Part shown: piece after piece, positions 16,968-26,391 of the stretch
Layout of the letters: each line of letters opens with the position of its first letter
Position numbering within the stretch: position 1 is the stretch's first letter
NCBI RefSeq assembly: GCF_037023745.1
Contig: NZ_CP146101.1
Location: forward strand, 4,022,001-4,086,000
Source: Streptomyces sp. SCSIO 30461
GTDB lineage: Bacteria; Actinomycetota; Actinomycetes; Streptomycetales; Streptomycetaceae
Direction of reading: 5' to 3'
Length of the DNA stretch: 64,000 nucleotides
The notes under the pieces: model-generated
What the model was told of the DNA's origin: nothing
Database searches by the model: none
Seen by the model: the letters and a program-made list of their open reading frames with translations, nothing else
Made by a program: the position numbers and the translations under genes

Positions 16968-18711
16968 GGCCCTGGCAAGATTTTCGTGAAGTCGGGGTGT
17001 GCCACCGTGCGCCGGTGACGCTCCGTCACTTGTGGCGGGACTGTCGTCGAGTGTGATGACCTCGTACGGATTGTGTCTCCGCACCTCGATGTGGTGCGGG
17101 TGGAGCGGGTGTGGGTGGCGGGCGGCGTGGTCCGCGTTGCGGCCTCCACGCGTGAGACGACGGTGGCCTGTCCGGATTGCGGCCGCGGTTCCGCGCGGGT
17201 GCACAGTCGCTACTGCCGCTCCCTGGCCGATGTCGCTGTCGGCGGGCGTCCGGTGCTGATCGAACTTTCCGTGCGGCGGCTGTTCTGCGACAGCCCGCGC
17301 TGCGACCGGCGGACGTTTGCCGAGCAGGTCGACGGACTGACCAAACGCTACCGACGCCGGAGCCCGCTGCTGCAGCATCTGGTGGAGATGACCGGCGTGC
17401 TCCTCGCCGGCCGCGGCGGCGCCCGGCTCCTGCAGATCCTGAAGGTGCCGCTGTCGCGGACCAGCGTCCTGTTCCACCTGATGCGCTTACCACTTCCGCC
17501 GGCTGCAACCCCGCGGGTCCTGGGCGTGGACGACTTCGCGCTGTACCGGGACGTCTACGGCACCCTGCTGGTGGATGGCGAGACGCGGTTGCCGATCGAG
17601 CTGTGGGAGGGGCGCGACGCGGAGCAGGTGACGGCCTGGCTGCGGACGCACCCCGGTGTCGAGGTGGTCTGTCGGGACGGGTCGCTGGTCTACCGCCAGG
17701 GCATCACCGAGGGTGCCCCGGAGGCGGTGCAGGTCAGCGACCGCTTTCACCTGTGGCAGGGGCTGTCGAAGCGGGTCGGGGACATCGCCGCCGCCCACCG
17801 CGGCTGTCTTGCCGCCGCGGTACCCGAGCCTGAAGCAACACCATCACAGGACGAACCTGTGGGACCGTCCAACCAGGCCGATACCCCGGCCCGGCGCCAC
17901 GCGAAGCGGCTGTTCGAGGCGGTGCACGCGGTGACCGACACCGGCCGATCGATCAACGCCGCAGCCCGCGAGACGGGCTTAAACCGGCGCACCGTGAGCA
18001 AGTACGCCCGGGCAGCCACCTGGCAGGAATGCGTACGAACCAGCCGGCCCCGCCGGCCCACCAGCCTCGACCCCTACCTGGACTACCTGCGACAACGCTG
18101 GGAGGAAGGCGAGCACAACGCCACGGTGCTGCACCAGGAACTCCTCGCCAAGGGCTACCGCGGCCACTACCAGCGGATCAAAATGGCCGTCGCGCCGCTG
18201 CGCCGCGGCCTGCCGATCGACACGCCGCGCGAGCGGCCTCCCTCGCCCCGGCAAGTCGCCCGATGGATCACCACCACACCCTCCCGACGGAGCCTGCACG
18301 CCTCCGAGCAACTACGCCGGCTGTTCGAGCACTGCCCGGAACTGGACTGCACCCACGATCTGGTGCGCCAGTTCGCCGCCATGCTCGACACCCGCGACGC
18401 CGCCCCGCTGCCGGCCTGGCTCGAACACCTCACACGCTCCCGCCTCCCGCCCCTGGCGGGCCTGGCCAGCGCCATCCGGGAGGACCAGAGCGCGGTCGTG
18501 CAGGGCATCACCACCCCGTTCAGCTCCGGCGTCAACGAAGGCCGCATCACCGACCTCAAACTCCAAAAACGGATCATGGCCGGCCGCGCCGGAGTCCCAC
18601 TCCTCCGCCACCGCGTCATCCACATGGCCATACTCCGACGCCACTACCAATAACAGAGCGTCACCGGCGCACGGTGGCACACCCCGACTTCACGAAAATC
18701 TTGCCAGGGCC
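16968..18711 (+). mobile_element. ISL3-family element, copy 1 (1744 bp)
   Basis: Long inverted ends beginning GGCCCTGGCAAGATTTTCGT. Flanked by the 8-bp direct repeat GTGAACGT (16960-16967 and 18712-18719). The same element lies inverted at 21043-22786 with a different duplication, so each is a separate insertion. Confidence 0.93.
17073..18653 (+). CDS. ISL3-family transposase (longer type)
   Basis: 526 residues. N-terminal zinc-binding region (VACPDCGRGSARVHSRY, LFCDSPRCDRRTF), the DDE core with LGVDDFALYRD (first Asp), VQVSDRFHLWQ (second Asp) and SSGVNEGRITDLKLQKR (Glu). A long insertion between them contains an HTH-like GLNRRTVSKYARA. Start GTG 17073. The protein is identical to the inverted copy at 21101-22681. 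Confidence 0.93.
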   Translation: MSPHLDVVRVERVWVAGGVVRVAASTRETTVACPDCGRGSARVHSRYCRSLADVAVGGRPVLIELSVRRLFCDSPRCDRRTFAEQVDGLTKRYRRRSPLLQHLVEMTGVLLAGRGGARLLQILKVPLSRTSVLFHLMRLPLPPAATPRVLGVDDFALYRDVYGTLLVDGETRLPIELWEGRDAEQVTAWLRTHPGVEVVCRDGSLVYRQGITEGAPEAVQVSDRFHLWQGLSKRVGDIAAAHRGCLAAAVPEPEATPSQDEPVGPSNQADTPARRHAKRLFEAVHAVTDTGRSINAAARETGLNRRTVSKYARAATWQECVRTSRPRRPTSLDPYLDYLRQRWEEGEHNATVLHQELLAKGYRGHYQRIKMAVAPLRRGLPIDTPRERPPSPRQVARWITTTPSRRSLHASEQLRRLFEHCPELDCTHDLVRQFAAMLDTRDAAPLPAWLEHLTRSRLPPLAGLASAIREDQSAVVQGITTPFSSGVNEGRITDLKLQKRIMAGRAGVPLLRHRVIHMAILRRHYQ

Positions 18712-18824
18712 GTGAACGTGCAGAGCCGCGTACGGATGAATGTGCAGAGTTCTTGATGTGTTGAGGGCTGGTGCCCGGCACTCTGCTTCCTGTCCTGTTC
18801 AGGGGGTGCAGAGGGGGGTGGGTC

Positions 18825-20234
18825 GTGGTCTTGGACCCGGAGCGCTGGCTGGAACTCCGGCGTTTTCGCGGCCTGGTCGAGTCCGGGGCGATGAGTCTGT
18901 CGGAGGTCGCGAAGGAGACCGGGCTTAACTGGCGGACCGTCAGTAAATACCTGTCTGCCGACGGGCCGGTATCGCCTCCGCGCCGGTTGCCGAACGGGCG
19001 GCTGCGGGCGAGGGTGATAGACGAGTTCGCGCCGCTGGTCGACTCGATGCTGCGTGCGGAGATCCTGATGAAGGCCGCGGTCATCCACGAACGTCTGGCC
19101 CAGGAGTACGGGTTCACTGGCAACTACCAGCGGACCAAGCTCTACGTTCAGGAAGCCCGCCCCCGGATCGCCGAGGAACTCGGCATCACGCCGAAGGAAC
19201 TGGCCGGGATGCACCGCCGGTTCGAAGTCATCCCCGGTGCCCAGGCTCAGGTGGACTGGGGCGACGAGGGCAAGATCCTCGCCCACATGGGCATCGGCAA
19301 GGTCTACTCCTTCCACATGGTCTTGTCCTACTCCCGGGATCCGTTCTCCTGCTTTACCACCAGCCAGGATCTGCAGACCTTTTTCGACTGCCACCGCCGG
19401 GCGTTTGCCCACTTCGGCGGGGTGCCGATGACGATCGTCTACGACCGCACCAAGACCGTCGTCCGTCGGCATGTCGCCCCTGGCGAGGCTGTTCCGCTGC
19501 ACCCGGAGGCGGTCGGGTTTGCCGGTCATTACGACTTCGACATCGACGTGCTGGCCGCCTACCGGCCCACCGGCAAGGGCCGCGTCGGGCGCCAGGTGCT
19601 GATCGTCCGTGACCATGTCCTGTCCGGCAGGGCCTTCTCCTCCGTCGAGGAGATGGACGCCGCCTTCACGGCCTGGGTGCCGCAGCGGCGGTCCCAGATC
19701 CACAAGACGCACCGGGAGGTCATCGGCGAGCGGGCCGCCCGCGACCACGCGGCCCTCAAACCGCTGCCGCCCACCCCGTATCTGGTGGCCGAGCGGCATC
19801 TGCGGCCGGTCGGCAAGGACTGCCTCGTCGCCTTCGGCGGCAACCTCTACTCGGTGCCCGCCCGCTGGGTCCGTCCACGCCAGCTGGTGGAGATCCGGGC
19901 CACGAAGTCACAGGTCATGCTGCACTCCACGGTGCCTGGCCCGGACGGCGTGACGCTGCTGGCGATGCACCCGAGAGCGGTCGGCCGCGGGGTGCGTGTC
20001 GTCAAGGAGACGCACTGGGACGGCCTGCCCACCGGCAAGGGACGCCGGACCACCACCGGCGACATCCCGTCCCGGCCGCAGCTCCGCGGCGAGGAAGCCG
20101 GCCCGTTGCAGGCTCTGCTGAACCGGGCCGCGGCCACGCGCGTCGAGGTCGGCCGCCGTCCGCTGTCGGTCTATGACGAGCTGACCGGCACTCGCCCCTT
20201 CACCACCCACCCGAGCACGAAGGAAACGTCTTGA
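18825..20234 (+). CDS. istA: IS21-family transposase IstA
   Basis: Start taken at GTG 18825 (VVLDPERW); a GTG at 18771 is also in frame. N-terminal HTH (MSLSEVAKETGLNWRTVSKY), then the rve domain with QVDWGDEGK (first Asp), VYDRTKTVV (second Asp region) and the downstream Glu region. A C-terminal beta-barrel-like part (FGGNLYSVPARWVR) is characteristic. It overlaps istB by 4 nt (TTGA). Confidence 0.93.
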   Translation: MVLDPERWLELRRFRGLVESGAMSLSEVAKETGLNWRTVSKYLSADGPVSPPRRLPNGRLRARVIDEFAPLVDSMLRAEILMKAAVIHERLAQEYGFTGNYQRTKLYVQEARPRIAEELGITPKELAGMHRRFEVIPGAQAQVDWGDEGKILAHMGIGKVYSFHMVLSYSRDPFSCFTTSQDLQTFFDCHRRAFAHFGGVPMTIVYDRTKTVVRRHVAPGEAVPLHPEAVGFAGHYDFDIDVLAAYRPTGKGRVGRQVLIVRDHVLSGRAFSSVEEMDAAFTAWVPQRRSQIHKTHREVIGERAARDHAALKPLPPTPYLVAERHLRPVGKDCLVAFGGNLYSVPARWVRPRQLVEIRATKSQVMLHSTVPGPDGVTLLAMHPRAVGRGVRVVKETHWDGLPTGKGRRTTTGDIPSRPQLRGEEAGPLQALLNRAAATRVEVGRRPLSVYDELTGTRPFTTHPSTKETS

Positions 20235-21001
20235 GCGAGCTGGTCAGCACCCGCATCCGCAGCACGGCCGGCAAGCTCGGCCTGCCCCACCTGGCGGAAA
20301 CCATCAACGAGTACACCCGGCGGGCCGACGAGGGGAAGCTGGGCTACCTCGACTTCCTCGACCTGGTGCTGTCCGAGGAACTCGCCGTCCGAGACGACCG
20401 CCGCTTCCGCAGCGGACTGCGCACATCGAGGCTGCCGCACCACAAAACGATCGACGAGTACGACTTCTCCTTCCAACCCGACCTGGACCCGCGCAAGGTC
20501 AAGGACCTCGCCACCCTCTCGTTCGTCGAGGCCAAGGCGAACGCCGCCCTGCTCGGGCCGCCCGGAGTCGGCAAGACGCACATCGCCGTCGCCCTCGCGG
20601 TCGCCGCCTGCCGGGCCGGCTACTCGATCTACTTCACCAGCCTCGACGACATGGTCCGCAACCTCAAGACCGCCGAGGCTGCAGGCCGGCTGACCAGCAA
20701 ACTCGGCAGCTACCTGCGACCGAGCGTCCTCGTGGTCGACGAAGTCGGCTACCAGCCCCTCGAACGCGCCGAGGCGAACCTGGTCTTCCAGGTCATCTCC
20801 AAGCGCTACGAGAAGGGCTCGATCATCCTGACCTCGAACAAGACCTTCAGCGAATGGGGACAAGTGTTCGGAGACGAGGTCCTCGCCACCGCGATCCTCG
20901 ACCGCCTCCTGCACCACTGCGAAGTGATCTCCATCAACGGCCCCAGCTACCGGCTCAAGAACCGCCTCAAGGCCATCGAGCGCGAAAACGAAGTCGCCTG
21001 A
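20231..21001 (+). CDS. istB: IS21-family helper ATPase IstB
   Basis: 256 residues of a DnaC-like AAA+ protein: Walker A GPPGVGKTHIA, Walker B VLVVDEVGY, sensor 1 ILTSNKTF and an arginine at LDRLLHHC. It starts with TTG overlapping the istA stop. It drives target selection by IstA. Complete. Confidence 0.94.
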   Translation: MSELVSTRIRSTAGKLGLPHLAETINEYTRRADEGKLGYLDFLDLVLSEELAVRDDRRFRSGLRTSRLPHHKTIDEYDFSFQPDLDPRKVKDLATLSFVEAKANAALLGPPGVGKTHIAVALAVAACRAGYSIYFTSLDDMVRNLKTAEAAGRLTSKLGSYLRPSVLVVDEVGYQPLERAEANLVFQVISKRYEKGSIILTSNKTFSEWGQVFGDEVLATAILDRLLHHCEVISINGPSYRLKNRLKAIERENEVA

Positions 21002-21042
21002 CCCCTCTGCACGTTTATCCGTACGCGGCTCTGCACTTCAGG

Positions 21043-22786
21043 GGCCCTGGCAAGATTTTCGTGAAGTCGGGGTGTGCCACCGTGCGCCGGTGACGCTCTG
21101 TTATTGGTAGTGGCGTCGGAGTATGGCCATGTGGATGACGCGGTGGCGGAGGAGTGGGACTCCGGCGCGGCCGGCCATGATCCGTTTTTGGAGTTTGAGG
21201 TCGGTGATGCGGCCTTCGTTGACGCCGGAGCTGAACGGGGTGGTGATGCCCTGCACGACCGCGCTCTGGTCCTCCCGGATGGCGCTGGCCAGGCCCGCCA
21301 GGGGCGGGAGGCGGGAGCGTGTGAGGTGTTCGAGCCAGGCCGGCAGCGGGGCGGCGTCGCGGGTGTCGAGCATGGCGGCGAACTGGCGCACCAGATCGTG
21401 GGTGCAGTCCAGTTCCGGGCAGTGCTCGAACAGCCGGCGTAGTTGCTCGGAGGCGTGCAGGCTCCGTCGGGAGGGTGTGGTGGTGATCCATCGGGCGACT
21501 TGCCGGGGCGAGGGAGGCCGCTCGCGCGGCGTGTCGATCGGCAGGCCGCGGCGCAGCGGCGCGACGGCCATTTTGATCCGCTGGTAGTGGCCGCGGTAGC
21601 CCTTGGCGAGGAGTTCCTGGTGCAGCACCGTGGCGTTGTGCTCGCCTTCCTCCCAGCGTTGTCGCAGGTAGTCCAGGTAGGGGTCGAGGCTGGTGGGCCG
21701 GCGGGGCCGGCTGGTTCGTACGCATTCCTGCCAGGTGGCTGCCCGGGCGTACTTGCTCACGGTGCGCCGGTTTAAGCCCGTCTCGCGGGCTGCGGCGTTG
21801 ATCGATCGGCCGGTGTCGGTCACCGCGTGCACCGCCTCGAACAGCCGCTTCGCGTGGCGCCGGGCCGGGGTATCGGCCTGGTTGGACGGTCCCACAGGTT
21901 CGTCCTGTGATGGTGTTGCTTCAGGCTCGGGTACCGCGGCGGCAAGACAGCCGCGGTGGGCGGCGGCGATGTCCCCGACCCGCTTCGACAGCCCCTGCCA
22001 CAGGTGAAAGCGGTCGCTGACCTGCACCGCCTCCGGGGCACCCTCGGTGATGCCCTGGCGGTAGACCAGCGACCCGTCCCGACAGACCACCTCGACACCG
22101 GGGTGCGTCCGCAGCCAGGCCGTCACCTGCTCCGCGTCGCGCCCCTCCCACAGCTCGATCGGCAACCGCGTCTCGCCATCCACCAGCAGGGTGCCGTAGA
22201 CGTCCCGGTACAGCGCGAAGTCGTCCACGCCCAGGACCCGCGGGGTTGCAGCCGGCGGAAGTGGTAAGCGCATCAGGTGGAACAGGACGCTGGTCCGCGA
22301 CAGCGGCACCTTCAGGATCTGCAGGAGCCGGGCGCCGCCGCGGCCGGCGAGGAGCACGCCGGTCATCTCCACCAGATGCTGCAGCAGCGGGCTCCGGCGT
22401 CGGTAGCGTTTGGTCAGTCCGTCGACCTGCTCGGCAAACGTCCGCCGGTCGCAGCGCGGGCTGTCGCAGAACAGCCGCCGCACGGAAAGTTCGATCAGCA
22501 CCGGACGCCCGCCGACAGCGACATCGGCCAGGGAGCGGCAGTAGCGACTGTGCACCCGCGCGGAACCGCGGCCGCAATCCGGACAGGCCACCGTCGTCTC
22601 ACGCGTGGAGGCCGCAACGCGGACCACGCCGCCCGCCACCCACACCCGCTCCACCCGCACCACATCGAGGTGCGGAGACACAATCCGTACGAGGTCATCA
22701 CACTCGACGACAGTCCCGCCACAAGTGACGGAGCGTCACCGGCGCACGGTGGCACACCCCGACTTCACGAAAATCTTGCCAGGGCC
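21043..22786 (-). mobile_element. ISL3-family element, copy 2, inverted (1744 bp)
   Basis: Same ends as copy 1 in reverse. Flanked by the 8-bp direct repeat ACTTCAGG (21035-21042 and 22787-22794). It sits at the right edge of IS21. Confidence 0.93.
21101..22681 (-). CDS. ISL3-family transposase (longer type), second copy
   Basis: 526 residues, identical in sequence to the product of 17073-18653, with the same zinc region and DDE motifs. Identity of the two copies points to recent transposition, gene conversion or duplication. Confidence 0.93.
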   Translation of the reverse strand: MSPHLDVVRVERVWVAGGVVRVAASTRETTVACPDCGRGSARVHSRYCRSLADVAVGGRPVLIELSVRRLFCDSPRCDRRTFAEQVDGLTKRYRRRSPLLQHLVEMTGVLLAGRGGARLLQILKVPLSRTSVLFHLMRLPLPPAATPRVLGVDDFALYRDVYGTLLVDGETRLPIELWEGRDAEQVTAWLRTHPGVEVVCRDGSLVYRQGITEGAPEAVQVSDRFHLWQGLSKRVGDIAAAHRGCLAAAVPEPEATPSQDEPVGPSNQADTPARRHAKRLFEAVHAVTDTGRSINAAARETGLNRRTVSKYARAATWQECVRTSRPRRPTSLDPYLDYLRQRWEEGEHNATVLHQELLAKGYRGHYQRIKMAVAPLRRGLPIDTPRERPPSPRQVARWITTTPSRRSLHASEQLRRLFEHCPELDCTHDLVRQFAAMLDTRDAAPLPAWLEHLTRSRLPPLAGLASAIREDQSAVVQGITTPFSSGVNEGRITDLKLQKRIMAGRAGVPLLRHRVIHMAILRRHYQ

Positions 22787-22794
22787 ACTTCAGG

Positions 22795-23198
22795 TCGTAC
22801 CCCGACACCGCATCCGCGCCGCCATGGAACGCATCCTGGCCGGGACCCCCGAACACTCCAACGGAGCCCTGACAATCGTCGCTCTGGCCCAAGAAGCCCA
22901 GCTCCCACGCAACGCACTCACCCAGCGCCACGTGGACCTGAAAATCGAGTTCTACGACAAGGTCCGGGAGCGCGGGCAGATACCGGACAGCGAGAAGCGG
23001 CTGCGGCAGCAGATCGTCAAGTTGAAAGAGCTCCGGGCCAATGACAAAGAGGAGATCGCGCAGCTCCAGGCCGACCGCGAGGGACTGGTCCGCATCGTGC
23101 ACCAGCTCACGGTGGAGAACCGCCAGCTACGAGCCGAACTCGCCACCCCCGACAACAGAGTGCGGGTCCTTCCGACACAACCCCACCCCACCCGCTGA
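22795..23198 (+). pseudogene. recombinase-accessory-like protein (HTH plus coiled coil), 5' end displaced
   Basis: The frame reads RHRIRAAMERILAGTPEHS, an HTH-like LTIVALAQEAQLPRNALTQRH, then a long coiled coil (EKRLRQQIVKLKELRANDKE, ADREGLVRIVHQLTVENRQL). Small proteins of this plan follow tyrosine recombinase genes in Tn554-like and related integrase operons. ATG 22824 could still act as a start, but the natural N-terminus is probably at 16918. The stop is 6 nt from the convergent kinase gene. Confidence 0.5.
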
Positions 23199-23203
23199 GC
23201 AGC

Positions 23204-24019
23204 TCAGGCGAGCAATCGCCACAGACGATCAGCCTGCCGCTCCGCGGTGCCTGGTGGATTTCTGACGTTCTTGTGGTCGAAGGCCAGGAGAAACAGCCAG
23301 ACCAGGGCGAGAAGCCGGCGGCAGTCCCGCAACCGTGCTTCTTCGGCCGCGGCCAGGTCGAAGCAGGCCAGAAACGCGGGGACATCGAGCGGGTGCTCCA
23401 CCCAGCTGCCCACGTGCTCCGTGATCTCCGCGAGTTCGAAAGCGCGATCACTGCGCCCCGAGTCCTCGAAGTCGACCACTCGGACCCGGGAGCCATCCCA
23501 GAGATAGTTGGCGAGGTTACCGTCTCCCGGGCCGAAGACCGGCGGGACCCGCGAAGCGTCGTCGCTGCTCAGCCCCGACTGGGTCAGCCACCGCAGTCCA
23601 TCGTCCATGGCCCGCCCCACCAAGCCGTCGACCCGAGGACGAACCGTCACGGCCCACTCCTTGAGCTGGACGATGAGATCGTCCTGCTGCCCGGGCCGGA
23701 CAGGAACTTGGCGAAGCACGTCGGCGGGCACTGCGGCATGCAGCTCGCTCACCGCGTCGGCCAGTGCTTTGACCTGCTCGCCTCCCAGGGGACACCCCCG
23801 CAGAGGAACACCGGCAAGACGGGACATCACCACTGTCGGCTCCTCAGCCGCAAGATCCGCAGTGCCAGGGACAGGAGCCAGCCCGGGCGCATACGCGGCC
23901 AACAACGTCAGAGCACGCCATTCACGCCCAGCACGCCCGCCGCCCCCACTGGAGAACCGCTTGACCACTTGGTCAGCAGCCAACTCGACCGCATGAGTGC
24001 CCCACCCGCCAGAGTCCAT
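23204..24019 (-). CDS. aminoglycoside phosphotransferase-like kinase
   Basis: 271 residues of the APH/choline kinase fold. VVKRF near residue 20 gives the ATP-binding Lys. The Brenner-type motif is GPGDGNLANYLWD with catalytic Asp 166 and Asn 171, although the usual His before Asp is replaced. VVDFEDSG supplies the metal-binding Asp 183. The substrate is unknown; members phosphorylate aminoglycosides, macrolides, amino sugars or homoserine. Starts near 24019. No operon partner. Intact. Confidence 0.85.
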   Translation of the reverse strand: MDSGGWGTHAVELAADQVVKRFSSGGGGRAGREWRALTLLAAYAPGLAPVPGTADLAAEEPTVVMSRLAGVPLRGCPLGGEQVKALADAVSELHAAVPADVLRQVPVRPGQQDDLIVQLKEWAVTVRPRVDGLVGRAMDDGLRWLTQSGLSSDDASRVPPVFGPGDGNLANYLWDGSRVRVVDFEDSGRSDRAFELAEITEHVGSWVEHPLDVPAFLACFDLAAAEEARLRDCRRLLALVWLFLLAFDHKNVRNPPGTAERQADRLWRLLA

Positions 24020-24221
24020 GAGTAGCGATCATGCCAGTTACACCGGCTACGAGTCCTATCCCCCTGCACCTTCCGTCGCCGGACAAGAGACGTGGCACAG
24101 CTTGCGACGCCCCCCGAGGAGAACATTCATTCCCGATCAGACCCACAGGTCTTCCGCCACGAGAAGGCACCTGAGCGAGCACCGTCCCGAGGAGGCAAGT
24201 ACTCAACACGCTGAACTTGAC

Positions 24222-24406
24222 GGGGAACCGCCCTGCCCCTCGCGCTCCTCGGCCAGGGCTTCCTCGACCGCCCCTGGCCAGCGGGCCCGGCCTGGCTGCT
24301 CCCCGCCGTCGCGGCGACGATCGTGACGACGGCCTTCCTCACGATCGAACTCCCCACCCGCCAGGCCCTGCGCACAGCCCCGGCGGACGCGGTCAGGGCG
24401 ACATGA
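24222..24406 (+). pseudogene. FtsX-like ABC permease, C-terminal stump
   Basis: One frame reads LPLALLGQGFLDRPWPAG, WLLPAVAATIVTTAFLTIEL and ends LRTAPADAVRAT. A last membrane helix followed by a ..R..PADA.R tail is the ending of MacB/FtsX-type permeases. The rest is absent. The stretch 24026-24221 shows nothing else I recognise. Confidence 0.55.
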
Positions 24407-24469
24407 GGATCCACCCCCACCAACACCGCTGCCGCCACCAACAATGCCTTCCGCGGACATCTCCGGCCT

Positions 24470-25210
24470 GCCATCACGGAATGCCGTTGACGCTTGGAGG
24501 GGGGCGAACATCACGCCGGGTGCGACATCGGGTAGCCGGCCACCGGGCTCGTCGGCTGCCAGAGCGGCGAGAATGCGGTGGTGGCGTTGCCAGTCCAGTG
24601 GCCAGGGCAGTCGAGCGGTGCGCTCGGCATCCGGAGACAGCCGTGCGCACAAGGTGGACTTCGCGGACCGAGGGAAGAACGACTCTGCGGCGGCATTATC
24701 AGCGGAGGTGCCGACCGTTCCCATGGATCGGAGGATCCTGGCCTGACGAGCGCTGCGTCGGTGGCCTTCTTCGCTGCCCGCGCCGGCGCGGTCTTCAGCC
24801 ATCGGTAGAACCCGGACCGGGACAGGTTCAGCACGGTGCGCAGCCGCTTCACGCCAAAGGCGTCGCGACGGTCGGCATCGAACCCGAAGCAGCCCACCAG
24901 TTCGTCTCGCCCTCAAAACACTTGGCCGCCCGGCGCAGGATGTCACGTTCCATCTCGAGATCGCGGACCTGCTTGCGCAAGCCCGCGATCTCCGCGTCCT
25001 TTGTGGACTCCGCGAGTGCCTCAGGACGCTCAGCCTTCTCCGCGGTCTTGATCCACTGCTGCAGTGTCTCGTGGCTCACACCGGGTTCGGCGGCGATGCG
25101 CGAGACGGGTCGGCCCGACGAACGGACCAGAGTCACGCGTCGGCCCGGAACTCCGCCGAGTACTTGCAGGTCCCCACTCGGGACTCCTTTCCCTGAATTC
25201 AAGATCCAGT
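24470..25210 (-). pseudogene. degenerate IS3-family element
   Basis: An orfA-like segment reads HETLQQWIKTAEKAE and KQVRDLEMERDILRRAAKCF. An orfB-like segment reads FGVKRLRTVLNLSRSGFYRWL in one frame and SMGTVGTSADNAAAESFF in another. Frames shift several times and the central catalytic part with the first two Asp is deleted. The right end is near 25210 (a CCTACACTGG-type end on the minus strand). Not functional. Confidence 0.8.
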
Positions 25211-25294
25211 GTAGGGGTGTCCACGATCAAGGTGGATGGCCCGTGCCCGGGCCGAGCTGTTCGTGTACACAAGCCTCGGCCAGGCCCGCCTGTT

Positions 25295-26281
25295 TCAGAT
25301 CTGAATGGTGGCGAGCCAGTCGGTCAGCAGGCTGTTGACCTCGTCGGGGCGTTCCTGCTGGATCCAGTGGCCGCAGCCTTCCAGGAGGTGGGAGGCCGAC
25401 AGGCGGGGGAGGGTAGTGGGGTAGGCGTCGATGGCGTCGGACATCCAGGTGGTGGAGGCGTCGAGGGTGCCGCCGATGAACAGGGACGGCTGCTTGATCG
25501 GGGCTCTGCGGTGGGGTGCGAGGTCTTCCCAGTCGCGGTCCATGGTGCGGTAGCGGTTGAGGGCGCCGGTCAGGCCGGTGCGCTCGAACTCTCCGGCGTA
25601 GATGTCGAGGTCGTCCTCGCTCAGCCATGCCGGGAGCGGGCCGGTGGGGAAACGGTCGCGCAGCCGGCCGCCGTGGGCGACGAAGTGCGGGGCGGGCTCG
25701 CCCTGGGCGGGCATTGTGTCGGCGGACAGGGCGGCATAGAAGCCCGCGAGCCAGCCTCGCACGTCAGGCTCGATCTCGGCCTCGGCGCGGCCGGGCTCCT
25801 GGAAGTAGGAGACGTAGAACTCCTGCTCGGGGCCTCCGATCTGGCCGAAGATGTCGGTGGGGCGGGGGCCGCCGGGCGGCGTGTACGGGACGCTCAGCAG
25901 GGCGACGGCCCGGAAGACCTCGGGGTGGAGCAGGGCGGAGGTGGCGGCGATGTTGGAGCCCCAGTCGTGGCCGACGACCACCGCGTTCTCCTCGCCGAGG
26001 GCGTGCACGAGGGCGACGTTGTCCTCCACCAGGTCCAGCATCCGGTAGGCATCGGTTGGGGCGGGCTTGGAGGAGCGGCCGTAGCCGCGCACGTCGAGCG
26101 CCACCGCCCGGTAGCCGGCCTCGGCGAGGGCCGGGAGCTGGCGGCGCCAGGAGTACCAGGACTCGGGGAAGCCGTGCACGAGCAGGACCAGCGGGCCGGT
26201 GCCCTGCTCGACCAGGTGCAGGCGCCCGGCAGGGGCCTCGACGGTGCGGTGGCGGAGTGCGGCGGACGTCTCGGGCTGCAT
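25295..26281 (-). CDS. alpha/beta hydrolase, epoxide hydrolase-like
   Basis: 328 residues. Oxyanion-hole motif HGFPESWYSWR (residues 36-46), nucleophile elbow GHDWGS with Asp 106, cap-domain tyrosines (FYVSYFQEPG, LNRYRTMDRDW) and the catalytic His in GCGHWIQQERP near 305. Asp as nucleophile plus HGFPESW points to soluble epoxide hydrolases or haloalkane dehalogenase relatives, the former more likely. It is divergent from the XRE-cupin regulator with 110 bp between them, suggesting that the regulator controls it. Confidence 0.85.
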   Translation of the reverse strand: MQPETSAALRHRTVEAPAGRLHLVEQGTGPLVLLVHGFPESWYSWRRQLPALAEAGYRAVALDVRGYGRSSKPAPTDAYRMLDLVEDNVALVHALGEENAVVVGHDWGSNIAATSALLHPEVFRAVALLSVPYTPPGGPRPTDIFGQIGGPEQEFYVSYFQEPGRAEAEIEPDVRGWLAGFYAALSADTMPAQGEPAPHFVAHGGRLRDRFPTGPLPAWLSEDDLDIYAGEFERTGLTGALNRYRTMDRDWEDLAPHRRAPIKQPSLFIGGTLDASTTWMSDAIDAYPTTLPRLSASHLLEGCGHWIQQERPDEVNSLLTDWLATIQI

Positions 26282-26391
26282 GGGGCCTTCTCTCGGTTCG
26301 CGGGTGGACGCAGGTACGCATCGATCATGCGGCGCAGCAACCGTCCACCGCGATTACCGTTGCCACTCTGGCAAACTTGCAGGACAGGACG

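Larger units (their letters stand above)
18719..21035 (+). mobile_element. IS21-family element
   Basis: Inverted ends TGCAGAGCCGCGTACGGAT with a second partial repeat (GTGCAGAG) just inside each end, as IS21 elements have. It carries istA and istB. No clear target duplication is visible because each flank has since received an ISL3 copy only a few bases away. Confidence 0.88.

Noticed and set aside
16968..22786. Composite transposon made of two ISL3 copies moving IS21
   Set aside because: Each ISL3 copy has its own 8-bp direct repeat, so they inserted one by one; there is no shared outer duplication.
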